Assembly (NCBI RefSeq): GCF_000235445.1 | Contig: NZ_JH378832.1 | Location: forward strand, 91,457-155,456 | Source: Johnsonella ignava ATCC 51276 | GTDB taxonomy: Bacteria; Bacillota; Clostridia; Lachnospirales; Lachnospiraceae | Direction of reading: 5' to 3' | Length of the DNA: 64,000 nt | In this document: positions 53,858-62,972 of the stretch, piece after piece | Layout of the letters: each line of letters opens with the position of its first letter | Position numbering within the stretch: position 1 is the first letter of the stretch | Notes under the pieces: generated by a model | Database searches by the model: none | What the model was told of the DNA's origin: nothing | What the model saw: the letters and a program-made list of their open reading frames with translations, nothing else | Position numbers and translations under genes: made by a program

Positions 53858-55381
53858 TTATTTAGCCTCTGCTTCAAACTCAACATCAGGATAACCGTCA
53901 GCTTTAAGTGTTACCTTATACTTTTGAGCAGATGCAAATACCTTCTCTGCACCTGAATCCGACTTGTACTCCGCATCAAGTTTGATGCTTCCATCCTCAT
54001 TAAAGACGGTTTCGCCAAATTTTCTTCCTTTGCCGCCCTTATACTCAACATCTCCAACCTTTGCATAATTTATAGACTTGATATAGGTTGAAATATTAAT
54101 TCCCTGAGAATTTTCCTTAAGAGAGAGTTTATTATCGCTGAAACTGAAATCATCAGCCTTTAAGCCCGACTCCAAAAGGCAGGTATATGAAAGATCGGCA
54201 TATTTATCATTTGAGAATATAAGCTGATACTTACCGGGAGTACATTCCTTCGGAAGTACCAGAGTTCCCTCTTTTTTAGAATCAATCTCGGCAGAAACAT
54301 CCTTCTTTCTGTAAACAGCTCTTTCAAAAGCATACTTCTGATCGCCGGTCTCAAGTTTATAATTTATAGAGGTACCCTCTTTATTGTAACTTACTTTTTC
54401 ATCACCGCTAAGTTTATAGCTATCAGGTGTAAGCTCCTTACAGAAAAGTGAAGTCTCTATCTCAATATCATCAGTATCGGCAAGCATATAGGTTATCTTT
54501 GTAATGGTCTTTCCGGGTATATCCTTAAAACGTTCATATCCTTTAAGAGCATCATGATTGTCTTTAAACTCCTTTGCTGCAAATGCTATCTCATCGGCAT
54601 GTGTCCATAAATTATCAAGATGCTTAAGACCGTATCTCTCACCGTCCGATGTCTCGATAATGGCACCCTGCATAATTTCAGGATCTATTTCAACATCTTT
54701 TATGGAAAGCTCATAATTTCCATAAGATGAGGTAGTTGTAATCTCTGCTTTAGCAGAAGCATTTTTCTCGGTCTTTCCTATTGTTTTACTTAAAGTTCCG
54801 TCAGAATTTATAACCTTATATTCTACAGGTGCTTTTTCATTCACTTCTTTAATTTCGGACACAAATTCTAAAAGCTTATTTTTTGATTCCTTTTTATCCT
54901 GTACAGCTTTTTGAGCTTCCTCATACAGATTTTTTGAAATCGCTATATTTACTTCCTTAGGACCGTAATACTCAGACTTATCTCCTTCTACTTTGGTATC
55001 TACCCCCTTAAAGTATTCAACTTTTCCTTTAGTAGGAGAGCTTACCGTATCATAAAAGCCTTCTTTTCTAAAGCCAGCTTTTTCAACTGCATCCTCTTTA
55101 TCAAGCTGCGGTTCAAGCTTTTCCGGATTCTTTTCAGGTTCTATATCATTAAGCTCCCCGTAGTAGAAATCGGCATAAGGTACAGCTATCTTTGCATATA
55201 CATAGTCCTGCGAAGCTGATGAGGTGTCAGAACTTTTATCCGCTTCCTTTGAGCCGCTTCCTGATTTCGAAGCCGATGAATTTTCTGAAGATACAGTATT
55301 TGAAGTACCGGACGAGCATGCCGTTATAATACCTGCTGCTAAAACTGCCGGCACGATACCGCACAATATTCTTTTTTTCAT
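53858..55381 (-). CDS. Tp47-like lipoprotein
   Basis: 507 aa. The lipoprotein signal ends AGIITAC (Cys about residue 22), followed by a Ser-rich spacer. The mature domain starts YAKIAVPYADFYYGELNDIE, closely resembling the N-terminal domain of the Treponema pallidum 47-kDa lipoprotein (YADYWAGEL). YGLKHLDNLWTHADEIAF and the repeated YKVTLKADGYPDV / GKYQLIFSNDKYADL units fit its other domains. Treponemal Tp47 has a disputed penicillin-binding activity; in Firmicutes the role is unknown. The promoter carries a DtxR-like operator and the next gene is a redox membrane protein, so an iron- or haem-related role is possible (inference). Confidence 0.75.
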   Translation of the reverse strand: MKKRILCGIVPAVLAAGIITACSSGTSNTVSSENSSASKSGSGSKEADKSSDTSSASQDYVYAKIAVPYADFYYGELNDIEPEKNPEKLEPQLDKEDAVEKAGFRKEGFYDTVSSPTKGKVEYFKGVDTKVEGDKSEYYGPKEVNIAISKNLYEEAQKAVQDKKESKNKLLEFVSEIKEVNEKAPVEYKVINSDGTLSKTIGKTEKNASAKAEITTTSSYGNYELSIKDVEIDPEIMQGAIIETSDGERYGLKHLDNLWTHADEIAFAAKEFKDNHDALKGYERFKDIPGKTITKITYMLADTDDIEIETSLFCKELTPDSYKLSGDEKVSYNKEGTSINYKLETGDQKYAFERAVYRKKDVSAEIDSKKEGTLVLPKECTPGKYQLIFSNDKYADLSYTCLLESGLKADDFSFSDNKLSLKENSQGINISTYIKSINYAKVGDVEYKGGKGRKFGETVFNEDGSIKLDAEYKSDSGAEKVFASAQKYKVTLKADGYPDVEFEAEAK

Positions 55382-55558
55382 AATATATTTATATACTCCC
55401 TTTCTTGATTTTAAGACTCTTATAATACCTGATACTCTTGTACCATATAAAAGCCCCGGTCAGTCGGATACCGCAATAAGCTATATATAATAAATTTTAT
55501 ACAACGACCTGCATACTATTTACCGAATACAGATAATTGTATGCTCTACAGCCATATG

Positions 55559-55577
55559 TTAGGTTCCTCTAACGTGA
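55559..55577 (-). promoter_or_regulatory. DtxR/IdeR-like operator at the Tp47-like promoter
   Basis: TTAGGTTCCTCTAACGTGA matches TTAGGTTAGGCTAACCTAA at 14 of 19 positions by eye. It begins five bases downstream of the -10 box and covers the predicted start, the same arrangement as at the ECF operon. Confidence 0.55.
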
Positions 55578-55582
55578 GTACT

Positions 55583-55611
55583 ATTATGTCATTAAATTTA
55601 TTAATTGTCAA
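55583..55611 (-). promoter_or_regulatory. Promoter of the Tp47-like gene
   Basis: TTGACA (55611-55606), 17-bp spacer, CATAAT (55588-55583) on the minus strand. The leader is about 195 nt. The rest of the 337-bp gap shows nothing else. Confidence 0.8.
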
Positions 55612-55718
55612 GTAATTGAATATAAATAAGACATATTATAAATCTCCAAATAAAATAACATACTATATAATCATATACAGTATGTTATCTTATTCTGCTC
55701 AATTTATTATTCTAAAAG

Positions 55719-57752
55719 TTACTTCATAAATAATTCAAGAAGCTTTCCGCCAAACTTACTGAACAGCGGTGCAAACACTAATGAAACTATTGTCATAAGT
55801 TTTATAAGTATATTTATGGAAGGTCCTGATGTATCCTTAAAAGGATCTCCTACGGTATCTCCCACTACTGCCGCCTTATGTGCATCGCTTCCTTTTCCGC
55901 CATGATGTCCTGTTTCTATATATTTTTTTGCATTGTCCCATGCACCTCCGGCATTTGACATAAATATAGCCATAAGAACACCTGTCAGGAGAGCACCTGC
56001 CAGCAAGCCTCCAAGAGCATCCGCTCCTATAATAACACCTACGATTATCGGTGCCGCAACTGCCATAATACCCGGTACAAGCATCTCGTGAAGCGCTGCA
56101 GTTGTAGATATACCTACACATGAAGTATAATCGGGTTTTGCTTCACCTTTCATAATGCCGGGATTTTCACGGAACTGACGTCTTACTTCCTCTATCATCT
56201 TATAGGCAGCTTTTGAAACTGATTCCATAGTAAAGGCTGTAAACAGGAAAGTAAGCATACCTCCTATAAACATACCTATAACCACATTTGTACTTAATAT
56301 ATCTATAGTTTCGAGTTTTACCGACTGTGAGTATGACACAAACAATGCAAGTGCTGTCAGTGCTGCCGAACCTATAGCAAATCCTTTTCCCATAGCAGCT
56401 GTAGTATTTCCAACAGAGTCAAGTTTATCAGTTATATCTCTCACAGAATCATCAAGCTCCGCCATCTCGGCTATACCTCCGGCATTGTCTGCAATAGGAC
56501 CATACGCATCAACTGCTACGGTGATACCTGTAGTTGAAAGCATTCCTACCGCTGCAAGCGCTATACCGTAAAGACCGAAAGCATGAAAAGCAACAAAGAT
56601 TCCTAAACATATAAGGAGTATAGGGATTGCAGTCGATCTCATACCCACCGCAAGTCCGCTTATAATTGTTGTAGCCGAACCTGTTTCGGACTGATCAGCT
56701 ATCTTTTTAACAGGGTTATAATCGGCAGATGTATAAAATTCAGTTACATTTCCTATAATTACACCTACTACAAGACCTGCCAGCACTGCAATTGCAGCCT
56801 TCATATGCCCAAATATAAAGCCGCTGAAAACAAGTGCGCCTATTATTACTATGGCTGATGCTACATAGCTTCCTTTTGTAAGAGCTTTCTGAGGATTTGA
56901 TTTTTCATCTGTCTTTACAAAAAATGTTCCAATTATTGAAGCTATAAGACCTGTGGCTGCTATTAAAAGCGGATATATAACCACTGCAAATTCAGATTTA
57001 AAGCCTTCAGCAACCTTCATAGTTTCTGCAGCTGCAAGACCAAGTGTCAGAGCGGAAACTAAAGAACCTACATAGGATTCAAAAAGATCGGCACCCATAC
57101 CTGCGACATCACCTACATTGTCGCCTACATTATCAGCTATAACAGCCGGGTTTCTGGGATCATCTTCAGGGATTCCGCTTTCAACTTTACCTACAAGATC
57201 CGCACCTACATCGGCAGCCTTTGTATATATACCGCCTCCGACTCTCGCAAAAAGCGCTATGGATGAAGCACCAAGTCCGAAACCGAACAGTATGTCTACA
57301 TTTTTTGTTGCTATATATACTAAGCTTACACCAAGTGTTCCAAGACCTGCAACACACATTCCCATAACCGCACCGCCTGAAAAAGCGATTGAAAGCGCTT
57401 TGTTTATACCTCCGCTTTTTGCCGCATTTGCAGTCCTTACATTAGCCTTAGTTGCTACCGTCATACCGCAATAGCCTGCAGCTGTTGAAAAAAGTGCCCC
57501 CAGTACAAAGCTTATTGCCGTAAACCAGTTGCCTATACCTATACCTATCAAAACAAATAAAACCACACCAAATACTGCAAGAATTCTGTATTCGGCACTT
57601 AAAAAGGCTCTAGCCCCTTCAGCTATAGCAGAGGATATTTCCTTCATCCTCTCAGTTCCTACATCTTCTTTTCCGACTTTTGATGCAAGGTATAATGCAA
57701 ATAAAAGTGCTGCCACCGCTGCTGCCGGAACTAAATAAATAAGACTTTCCAT
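55719..57752 (-). CDS. hppA: Membrane ion-translocating pyrophosphatase
   Basis: 677-aa, about 16-helix enzyme that pumps Na+ or H+ while hydrolysing pyrophosphate. Active-site segments are visible: GGGIYTKAADVGADLVGKVE, DNVGDNVGDVAGMGADLFES, DAYGPIADNAGGIAEM and GDTVGDPFKDTSGPS. GNTTAAMGKGF has Ala, not Lys, at the position that marks K+-dependent enzymes. Whether it pumps Na+ or H+ cannot be read with confidence. GGAGGACCAAGG precedes ATG. It is monocistronic, behind a strong promoter. Confidence 0.95.
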   Translation of the reverse strand: MESLIYLVPAAAVAALLFALYLASKVGKEDVGTERMKEISSAIAEGARAFLSAEYRILAVFGVVLFVLIGIGIGNWFTAISFVLGALFSTAAGYCGMTVATKANVRTANAAKSGGINKALSIAFSGGAVMGMCVAGLGTLGVSLVYIATKNVDILFGFGLGASSIALFARVGGGIYTKAADVGADLVGKVESGIPEDDPRNPAVIADNVGDNVGDVAGMGADLFESYVGSLVSALTLGLAAAETMKVAEGFKSEFAVVIYPLLIAATGLIASIIGTFFVKTDEKSNPQKALTKGSYVASAIVIIGALVFSGFIFGHMKAAIAVLAGLVVGVIIGNVTEFYTSADYNPVKKIADQSETGSATTIISGLAVGMRSTAIPILLICLGIFVAFHAFGLYGIALAAVGMLSTTGITVAVDAYGPIADNAGGIAEMAELDDSVRDITDKLDSVGNTTAAMGKGFAIGSAALTALALFVSYSQSVKLETIDILSTNVVIGMFIGGMLTFLFTAFTMESVSKAAYKMIEEVRRQFRENPGIMKGEAKPDYTSCVGISTTAALHEMLVPGIMAVAAPIIVGVIIGADALGGLLAGALLTGVLMAIFMSNAGGAWDNAKKYIETGHHGGKGSDAHKAAVVGDTVGDPFKDTSGPSINILIKLMTIVSLVFAPLFSKFGGKLLELFMK

Positions 57753-57803
57753 TCCTTGGTCCTCCCTGAAAATTTAAATTCTGAAATTTATGTCGACCAG
57801 GAT

Positions 57804-57832
57804 ATTATACCTAAAAAATATGCTGCTTGCAA
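57804..57832 (-). promoter_or_regulatory. Promoter of the pyrophosphatase gene
   Basis: TTGCAA (57832-57827), 17-bp spacer, TATAAT (57809-57804) on the minus strand. Confidence 0.75.
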
Positions 57833-57992
57833 TATGGAATTATAAAGCTTTTGTCATAGAATTATAAATTTTTTACAATTATATGGTTCGCATGCTGAAA
57901 TTTTGCCAATATAAAATTTATTTTATTAGAAATATAGCTGCAAAATATCTAAATGCCATAATATCATTTAATATAATTAAAATCCGGCAAGA

Positions 57993-58619
57993 TCATATTT
58001 TATTTAAATGCAGTGCATAGGCACATATTCCTGCCACTGTCTTACCGTCGGATATTTTCCCCTTATATATAAGACTGAGTAAATCGGAAAGCTCCCATTC
58101 TTCAATATTTATAAACTCATCCTCATCAAGCTTTTGCCGGCTTTTTTTTAAATTTTTTGCTATAAAAATATCTATTTCTTCATCACAAAAAGCAACAGTA
58201 GTATTTACCTTTATAAGAAATTCAAGATCCTCAGGTGAATCCACTTTCATACCGGTTTCTTCCTCAAGCTCTCTAAAAGCACAAAATCTTTTTTCCTCAT
58301 GTGGACTGTCAAGCTTTCCTGCAGGAAGTTCAAGTGTATATCTGTCAAGTGCATTTCTATACTGTCTGACCATAATTATCCTGCCTTTATCAGTTACAGG
58401 AACAACAGCGGCTGCACCGTCATGGTGTATATAATCCCATACCGCCTTATGTGAACCCGTCTCCATATAATCTTTATACACCTTAATTACAGTTCCCTCA
58501 TAAGCAAGTTCCCTCTTAGTACGCTTTATTTGCCCAAGAGGCTTTGTTTCAGGTACACGACTGAGCCCTGTTTCCTTTGACACTTTTTGACACGTCGGTC
58601 CCGGCTTATCTTTATCCAT
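57993..58619 (-). CDS. NUDIX hydrolase, ADP-ribose pyrophosphatase type
   Basis: 208 aa. The Nudix box, at about residues 101-123, starts GKLDSPHEEKRFCAFRELEEE and ends TGM, fitting GX5EX7REUXEEXG with a slightly altered first Glu position. AVVPVTDKGRIIMVRQYRNALDRYTLELPAG before it is characteristic of ADP-ribose pyrophosphatases, which clear ADP-ribose. I use the ATG at 58619, six bases after GGGGG, rather than a TTG two codons upstream. Monocistronic. Confidence 0.9.
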   Translation of the reverse strand: MDKDKPGPTCQKVSKETGLSRVPETKPLGQIKRTKRELAYEGTVIKVYKDYMETGSHKAVWDYIHHDGAAAVVPVTDKGRIIMVRQYRNALDRYTLELPAGKLDSPHEEKRFCAFRELEEETGMKVDSPEDLEFLIKVNTTVAFCDEEIDIFIAKNLKKSRQKLDEDEFINIEEWELSDLLSLIYKGKISDGKTVAGICAYALHLNKI

Positions 58620-58823
58620 AAACAACCCCCAAAATATTTTTTACCCTGTAATATAGTTCAATATCATATAGTTCCATTTTCTCAGATTTTACATCGTTTC
58701 TTAGATTTTACCTTACGTTGTAAACCCTTAGTTCTAGCTGTATAATTACCACTGCCTTACCACTGCCGGAGCAGGGACTCTCAGCTGCCGGAAATACATC
58801 AGAAAATAAATACACAACATAAA

Positions 58824-58847
58824 CAGGGGGGCATAAAAGCCCCCCTG
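58824..58847 (-). terminator. Terminator of the cell-wall-binding protein gene
   Basis: A perfect 9-bp stem CAGGGGGGC/GCCCCCCTG with a 6-base loop, about 60 bp after the stop at 58907. Confidence 0.8.
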
Positions 58848-58906
58848 CCGCAATTAGCATTTCATCTCGAGATTAAAATATCTTTATTAACCGGTAAAAC
58901 TGTAGA

Positions 58907-60496
58907 CTATTCGTTTCTATAAGCACCTACAAGCTTCTGACCCTTGATAACAAGATTTATATCATTACCGTCTTTCTTGGTTCCGCTTGCAAGAGCACCT
59001 GAGGTTGTAACAACCACAATATTCATATTCTGATATGCTGGAGCAAGGTGATCTTTTGAGCCGGTTGTCTTAAGCTCGCCATTCTTATACACCTTAACAG
59101 ACTCATCAACTAAGTAAGTAGAATTAAGTTCTTCTTCCACTCTATCGCCGGCACCTATTACATAAGCCTTATACTTATCATCACTGTCAGCTTTAATCTT
59201 GCGACCGTTTATGAAATAGCCCTTATCTTTCTTACCGTCTAAGCCCTTACCTTTATTTCCGCCTGAAGAAATGAACTTAAACTGATAAGCTTCTCCGTCA
59301 ACTGTAACATTTACATTACCTGACTTAAGAGAACCGTCTTTATCTTCTTCACCGAAGTAGTAAACACCATCTTTTCCGGTTCCTCTGACAGCACCTATCT
59401 TGGTATACCTATCTACTTTAGTTGTATCATCAAGCTCTTCAACACTTGCTATATCATTACCGTTAAATGTAAGGTATACAAGACCGCCAATCATCTCGCC
59501 CTGCTCATTAAATGCATACTTCTTTCCGTTTATGCTCTTGATAGCATTGTGATAAAGACCGCCCTTACCGTCTGCATAATACCAGTGAACTACACCATCA
59601 CCGTCATCTGAATCTTCTTCATTGAGGTATTTGCTAGGTGTAACTCTGAACCATGCCTTTGTATATCTAGCTCCGTCTTCCTTGCTTCTGAAGTTTTTAA
59701 ACTTACCGGTCTGACCTGCAGTAGCCTTTGTAGCAACTAAACCTGTTTCTGAGGTTACCCACTCACTGAGCATCTTTCCGCTCTCATTGAAAGAATATTT
59801 CTTTCCGTTTATAGTCTTCTCATAGATGCCTGTTGTGTTTTCGCCTCTCTTATACTTCTTTCCGTTTGAACCGAAGTAGAACCAGTAATCCTGATCAGGC
59901 TCATCTTCCTCATTATCAACTACATGGATAAGTCCCCATGCATTGTGCTGCTGAGCACCGTCATCAGGCTGTCCAAGATAGTAATCAGCCTCTTTCCAGC
60001 CCTCATCATCAGTTACTCTCTCAGATGACTCGTTTACCCATCCGAAAAGCATCCTACCGTCAGCATCAAAAGCATATTTCTTGCCGTTGATTGTCTTAAA
60101 TGACGTCTTTGATGACTCTGAGTTTGCCTTATAAGCCTTACCGTTGTTCTGGAAGTAATACCATACTGTCGGCGGTGCATCCTCGCTGTCATCATTTGAG
60201 TTATCTACCTCAACCCAACGATTTGTTACCATAACTCCGTTTGCATCAACGTAGAAAAGGCTTCCGTTATCGTCTACGATAGCGTCTGTAAGCATATTTC
60301 CGTTGTCATCAAGGTAGAACCACTTGTCTCCTGATTTAGCCCACTGCTGTGTAACTTTCTCGCCATATTTATTATAATACACCCATGAACCGTTTTCTTC
60401 CTGCCAGCCTGTAGCTGCGAAAGAAGTCATGGCTGCACCTACAGCAAGAAGTGCCGCTGCTGAAAATACAGCTGCAATTTTTGTCTGTTTCCTCAT
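58907..60496 (-). CDS. Secreted cell-wall-binding repeat protein
   Basis: 529 aa. Signal peptide (MRKQTKIAAVFSAAALLAVG..., cleavage after SFA), then aromatic repeats from residue 30 (GWQEENGSWVYYNKYGEKVTQQWAK, DKWFYLDDNGNMLTDA, NGKKYAFDADGRMLFGWV). Longer spacers between repeats each begin TINGKKY or SINGKKY. The C-terminal 120 residues are a different, Lys/Asp/Gly-rich domain. It has no catalytic domain, so it is a structural or adhesive surface protein. The ATG at 60496 is chosen because GGAG lies within the ten codons preceding it; an ATG at 60523 lacks a site. Confidence 0.85.
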   Translation of the reverse strand: MRKQTKIAAVFSAAALLAVGAAMTSFAATGWQEENGSWVYYNKYGEKVTQQWAKSGDKWFYLDDNGNMLTDAIVDDNGSLFYVDANGVMVTNRWVEVDNSNDDSEDAPPTVWYYFQNNGKAYKANSESSKTSFKTINGKKYAFDADGRMLFGWVNESSERVTDDEGWKEADYYLGQPDDGAQQHNAWGLIHVVDNEEDEPDQDYWFYFGSNGKKYKRGENTTGIYEKTINGKKYSFNESGKMLSEWVTSETGLVATKATAGQTGKFKNFRSKEDGARYTKAWFRVTPSKYLNEEDSDDGDGVVHWYYADGKGGLYHNAIKSINGKKYAFNEQGEMIGGLVYLTFNGNDIASVEELDDTTKVDRYTKIGAVRGTGKDGVYYFGEEDKDGSLKSGNVNVTVDGEAYQFKFISSGGNKGKGLDGKKDKGYFINGRKIKADSDDKYKAYVIGAGDRVEEELNSTYLVDESVKVYKNGELKTTGSKDHLAPAYQNMNIVVVTTSGALASGTKKDGNDINLVIKGQKLVGAYRNE

Positions 60497-60564
60497 AATC
60501 AATGCGTCTCCTTTTTCTTTCATTTGAGTTTTTTAAAACTGAAATTCTAATTGCGTCGGAGGCT

Positions 60565-60593
60565 ATAATACTACTTAATGATATTTTTTTCAA
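60565..60593 (-). promoter_or_regulatory. Promoter of the cell-wall-binding protein gene
   Basis: TTGAAA (60593-60588), 17-bp spacer, TATTAT (60570-60565) on the minus strand. The rest of the 494-bp divergent gap to 60990 shows no clear plus-strand promoter; a loose hairpin CTCACC...GGTGGG followed by T-rich DNA lies near 60790-60820. Confidence 0.7.
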
Positions 60594-60990
60594 TCATTTT
60601 TTATACTTCATATTTTAATAAAGGTATGAAGATTCTATGTAGTACAGCTCTCAACTACGTGCATAGTATATCCCAATATTTTAAAAAATACTATATATTT
60701 TCTATATAAAATTCCTTACGAAAATATTACGATTGAATCTACACATATTCCGAATGTATTTAAAACCGTATACAGCCGCTTTTACATTACCTCACCAGAA
60801 AAATTCAGGTGGGTTTCTTCCTTTTTATTTCAAGTCTTGTGATTTATGTTCAATACCATAAATGTTTAATCTTTTATATCTGCAGTTATATACTTACACC
60901 GGTTAAACTATAAAACTCTTGCATTATCTTCATAAATAAAATAGAATACAAGGTAAACATTGTTTAATAAAATGCTATAAGGGGACTTTT

Positions 60991-62796
60991 ATGAACAGAA
61001 CGGCATATATATGCAGGGAATATCTTGAAAATCCCTGTATTACACAAAGAGGACTCGCTGCAAAACTTTCACTCTCACTCGGCAGCATAAATAAAGAAGT
61101 TTTGGCAGCCGTTAATAAGAATTATCTTATCAGATGCGAAAACACCTGTAAAATCACTGAAAGCGGTCTTGAATTTCTTAAGGAATTTAAGGTTGACTGT
61201 GCTGTAATCGCTGCGGCAGGTTTCGGCTCCAGATTTGTTCCGCTTACCTATGACACCCCAAAAGGACTTCTTAAAGTCTTTGGTGAACCTATGATTGAAA
61301 GACAGATAAAACAGCTGCATGAAGCCGGCATATATGACATCACCATAGTAGTAGGCTATTTAAAAGAAAAATTTGACTACCTGCAGGATAAGTATAATGT
61401 AAAGCTGCTTTTTAATCCCGAGTATACAACAAAAAATACACTTGCCACAGTATGGCATGCCAGAGAGCTTTTTTATGGCAAAAACACCTATCTGCTGGCT
61501 TCAGATAACTGGCTTAAAGAAAATATGTACCACGCTTATGAGCCCGGAGCCTGGTATGCATGCTCTTATACTGACCTTGAAACAGGAGAATGGTGTCTTG
61601 GAATAGATAAAAAAGGTTATATAGAACATGTAAGCATAGGGGGAAATTCTTCCTATTTTATGTACGGTCCTGCCTATCTGAGCCGAGAATTTTCAGAGGT
61701 ATTTATACCTGAGCTTGAACGCTACTATAAAAAAGCTGAAACCAATGATTTTTACTGGGAACAGGTGGTATATGATATGATAAATTATCCTAAGGAGTTC
61801 AGCCGCAGACTGCCGCCTTTTTTTGCAAATAAACAGCCGGACGGACAGACTTATGAATTTGAAAACCTTGAGGAGCTCAGACATTTTGATGTCTCATATC
61901 GGACAAACAGCGATAACAAGGCACTTTCCGTTATATCTGAGGTTTTTAATGTATCTGAAAACAATATTAAAGAAATAAGATGTCTTAAAGCAGGCATGAC
62001 CAATAATTCATTTCTGTTTTCAATAGAAGGCATACATTATATATGCCGTATACCGGGAGCGGGAACTGAAGCGCTTATAAACAGAAGTGAGGAGTATGAC
62101 TCATATCAGGCTGTAAAACCGCTTAATATCTCAGATGATGTAATTTACATAGACAGCAAAAGCGGATATAAAATTTCAAAATATTACGAGAACTCAAAAA
62201 ATGCGGATGCCTCAGATAATGCCGATATGGAAAAATGTATGGAGGTTTTAAGAAAATTACATCAATCGGGAGTAAAGGTAAATCATTCATTTAATATTTC
62301 CGATAAAATAGAATATTATGAAAAGCTCTGCTACGGCACAGGAGACATGATATTTGAGGATTACATGGAAGTAAAAGCTAATATGCTTAAGATAACCTCA
62401 AAACTTAATACACTTAATCGTACATCCGTATTGGCACATGTAGATGCCATAGCCGATAATTTTATATTTCTACCTGAAACCGCACTTCCTAAACTTATAG
62501 ACTGGGAATATGCAGGTATGGCTGATCCCCTGATCGATATAGCCATGTGCTGTATATATTCATATTACAGCCAAAAACAAAGCGACAGGCTTCTTGAGAT
62601 GTACCTGGGCAGAAAACCGGTATCAGAGGAAATATATATACTTTATTCATATATGGCACTCGGAGGCTTTTTATGGAGTATCTGGACAGTCTATAAAACA
62701 AAGCAGGGAGATTTTTTCGGAGAATACTCTCTTAAAATGTATAGATATGCAAAAGATTATTATGCAATACTTAAACAGAATTTATTTGTAGAATAA
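60991..62796 (+). CDS. Fusion: winged helix + LicC-type cytidylyltransferase + LicA-type choline kinase
   Basis: 601 aa. Residues about 1-66 form a MarR-like winged helix (RGLAAKLSLSLGSINKEV). About 70-300 is a nucleotidyltransferase (AAGFGSRFVPLTYDTPKGLLKVFGEPMIERQ), and about 315-600 is an aminoglycoside-phosphotransferase-fold kinase with the Brenner motif HVDAIADNFIF and DWEYAGMADPLIDIA. Together they phosphorylate choline (or a related amine) and make CDP-choline for decorating wall polymers. Flanking cell-wall-binding repeat proteins would bind that decoration. AGGGG precedes ATG. Confidence 0.85.
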   Translation: MNRTAYICREYLENPCITQRGLAAKLSLSLGSINKEVLAAVNKNYLIRCENTCKITESGLEFLKEFKVDCAVIAAAGFGSRFVPLTYDTPKGLLKVFGEPMIERQIKQLHEAGIYDITIVVGYLKEKFDYLQDKYNVKLLFNPEYTTKNTLATVWHARELFYGKNTYLLASDNWLKENMYHAYEPGAWYACSYTDLETGEWCLGIDKKGYIEHVSIGGNSSYFMYGPAYLSREFSEVFIPELERYYKKAETNDFYWEQVVYDMINYPKEFSRRLPPFFANKQPDGQTYEFENLEELRHFDVSYRTNSDNKALSVISEVFNVSENNIKEIRCLKAGMTNNSFLFSIEGIHYICRIPGAGTEALINRSEEYDSYQAVKPLNISDDVIYIDSKSGYKISKYYENSKNADASDNADMEKCMEVLRKLHQSGVKVNHSFNISDKIEYYEKLCYGTGDMIFEDYMEVKANMLKITSKLNTLNRTSVLAHVDAIADNFIFLPETALPKLIDWEYAGMADPLIDIAMCCIYSYYSQKQSDRLLEMYLGRKPVSEEIYILYSYMALGGFLWSIWTVYKTKQGDFFGEYSLKMYRYAKDYYAILKQNLFVE

Positions 62797-62972
62797 TAAA
62801 TATCCCGTAAATTCATATATGACGGTGCAGTTTCGTATTAATTTCGTAATAATTTTTTATAATCTCTGTACTTTTATTACATCTTATAGAATGATATAAT
62901 AGTATTCCTTAATAAAAAATACTTTGCCGGCAACTCCGGCATAAATATAAACAAATCAGGAGGGTACACTTC

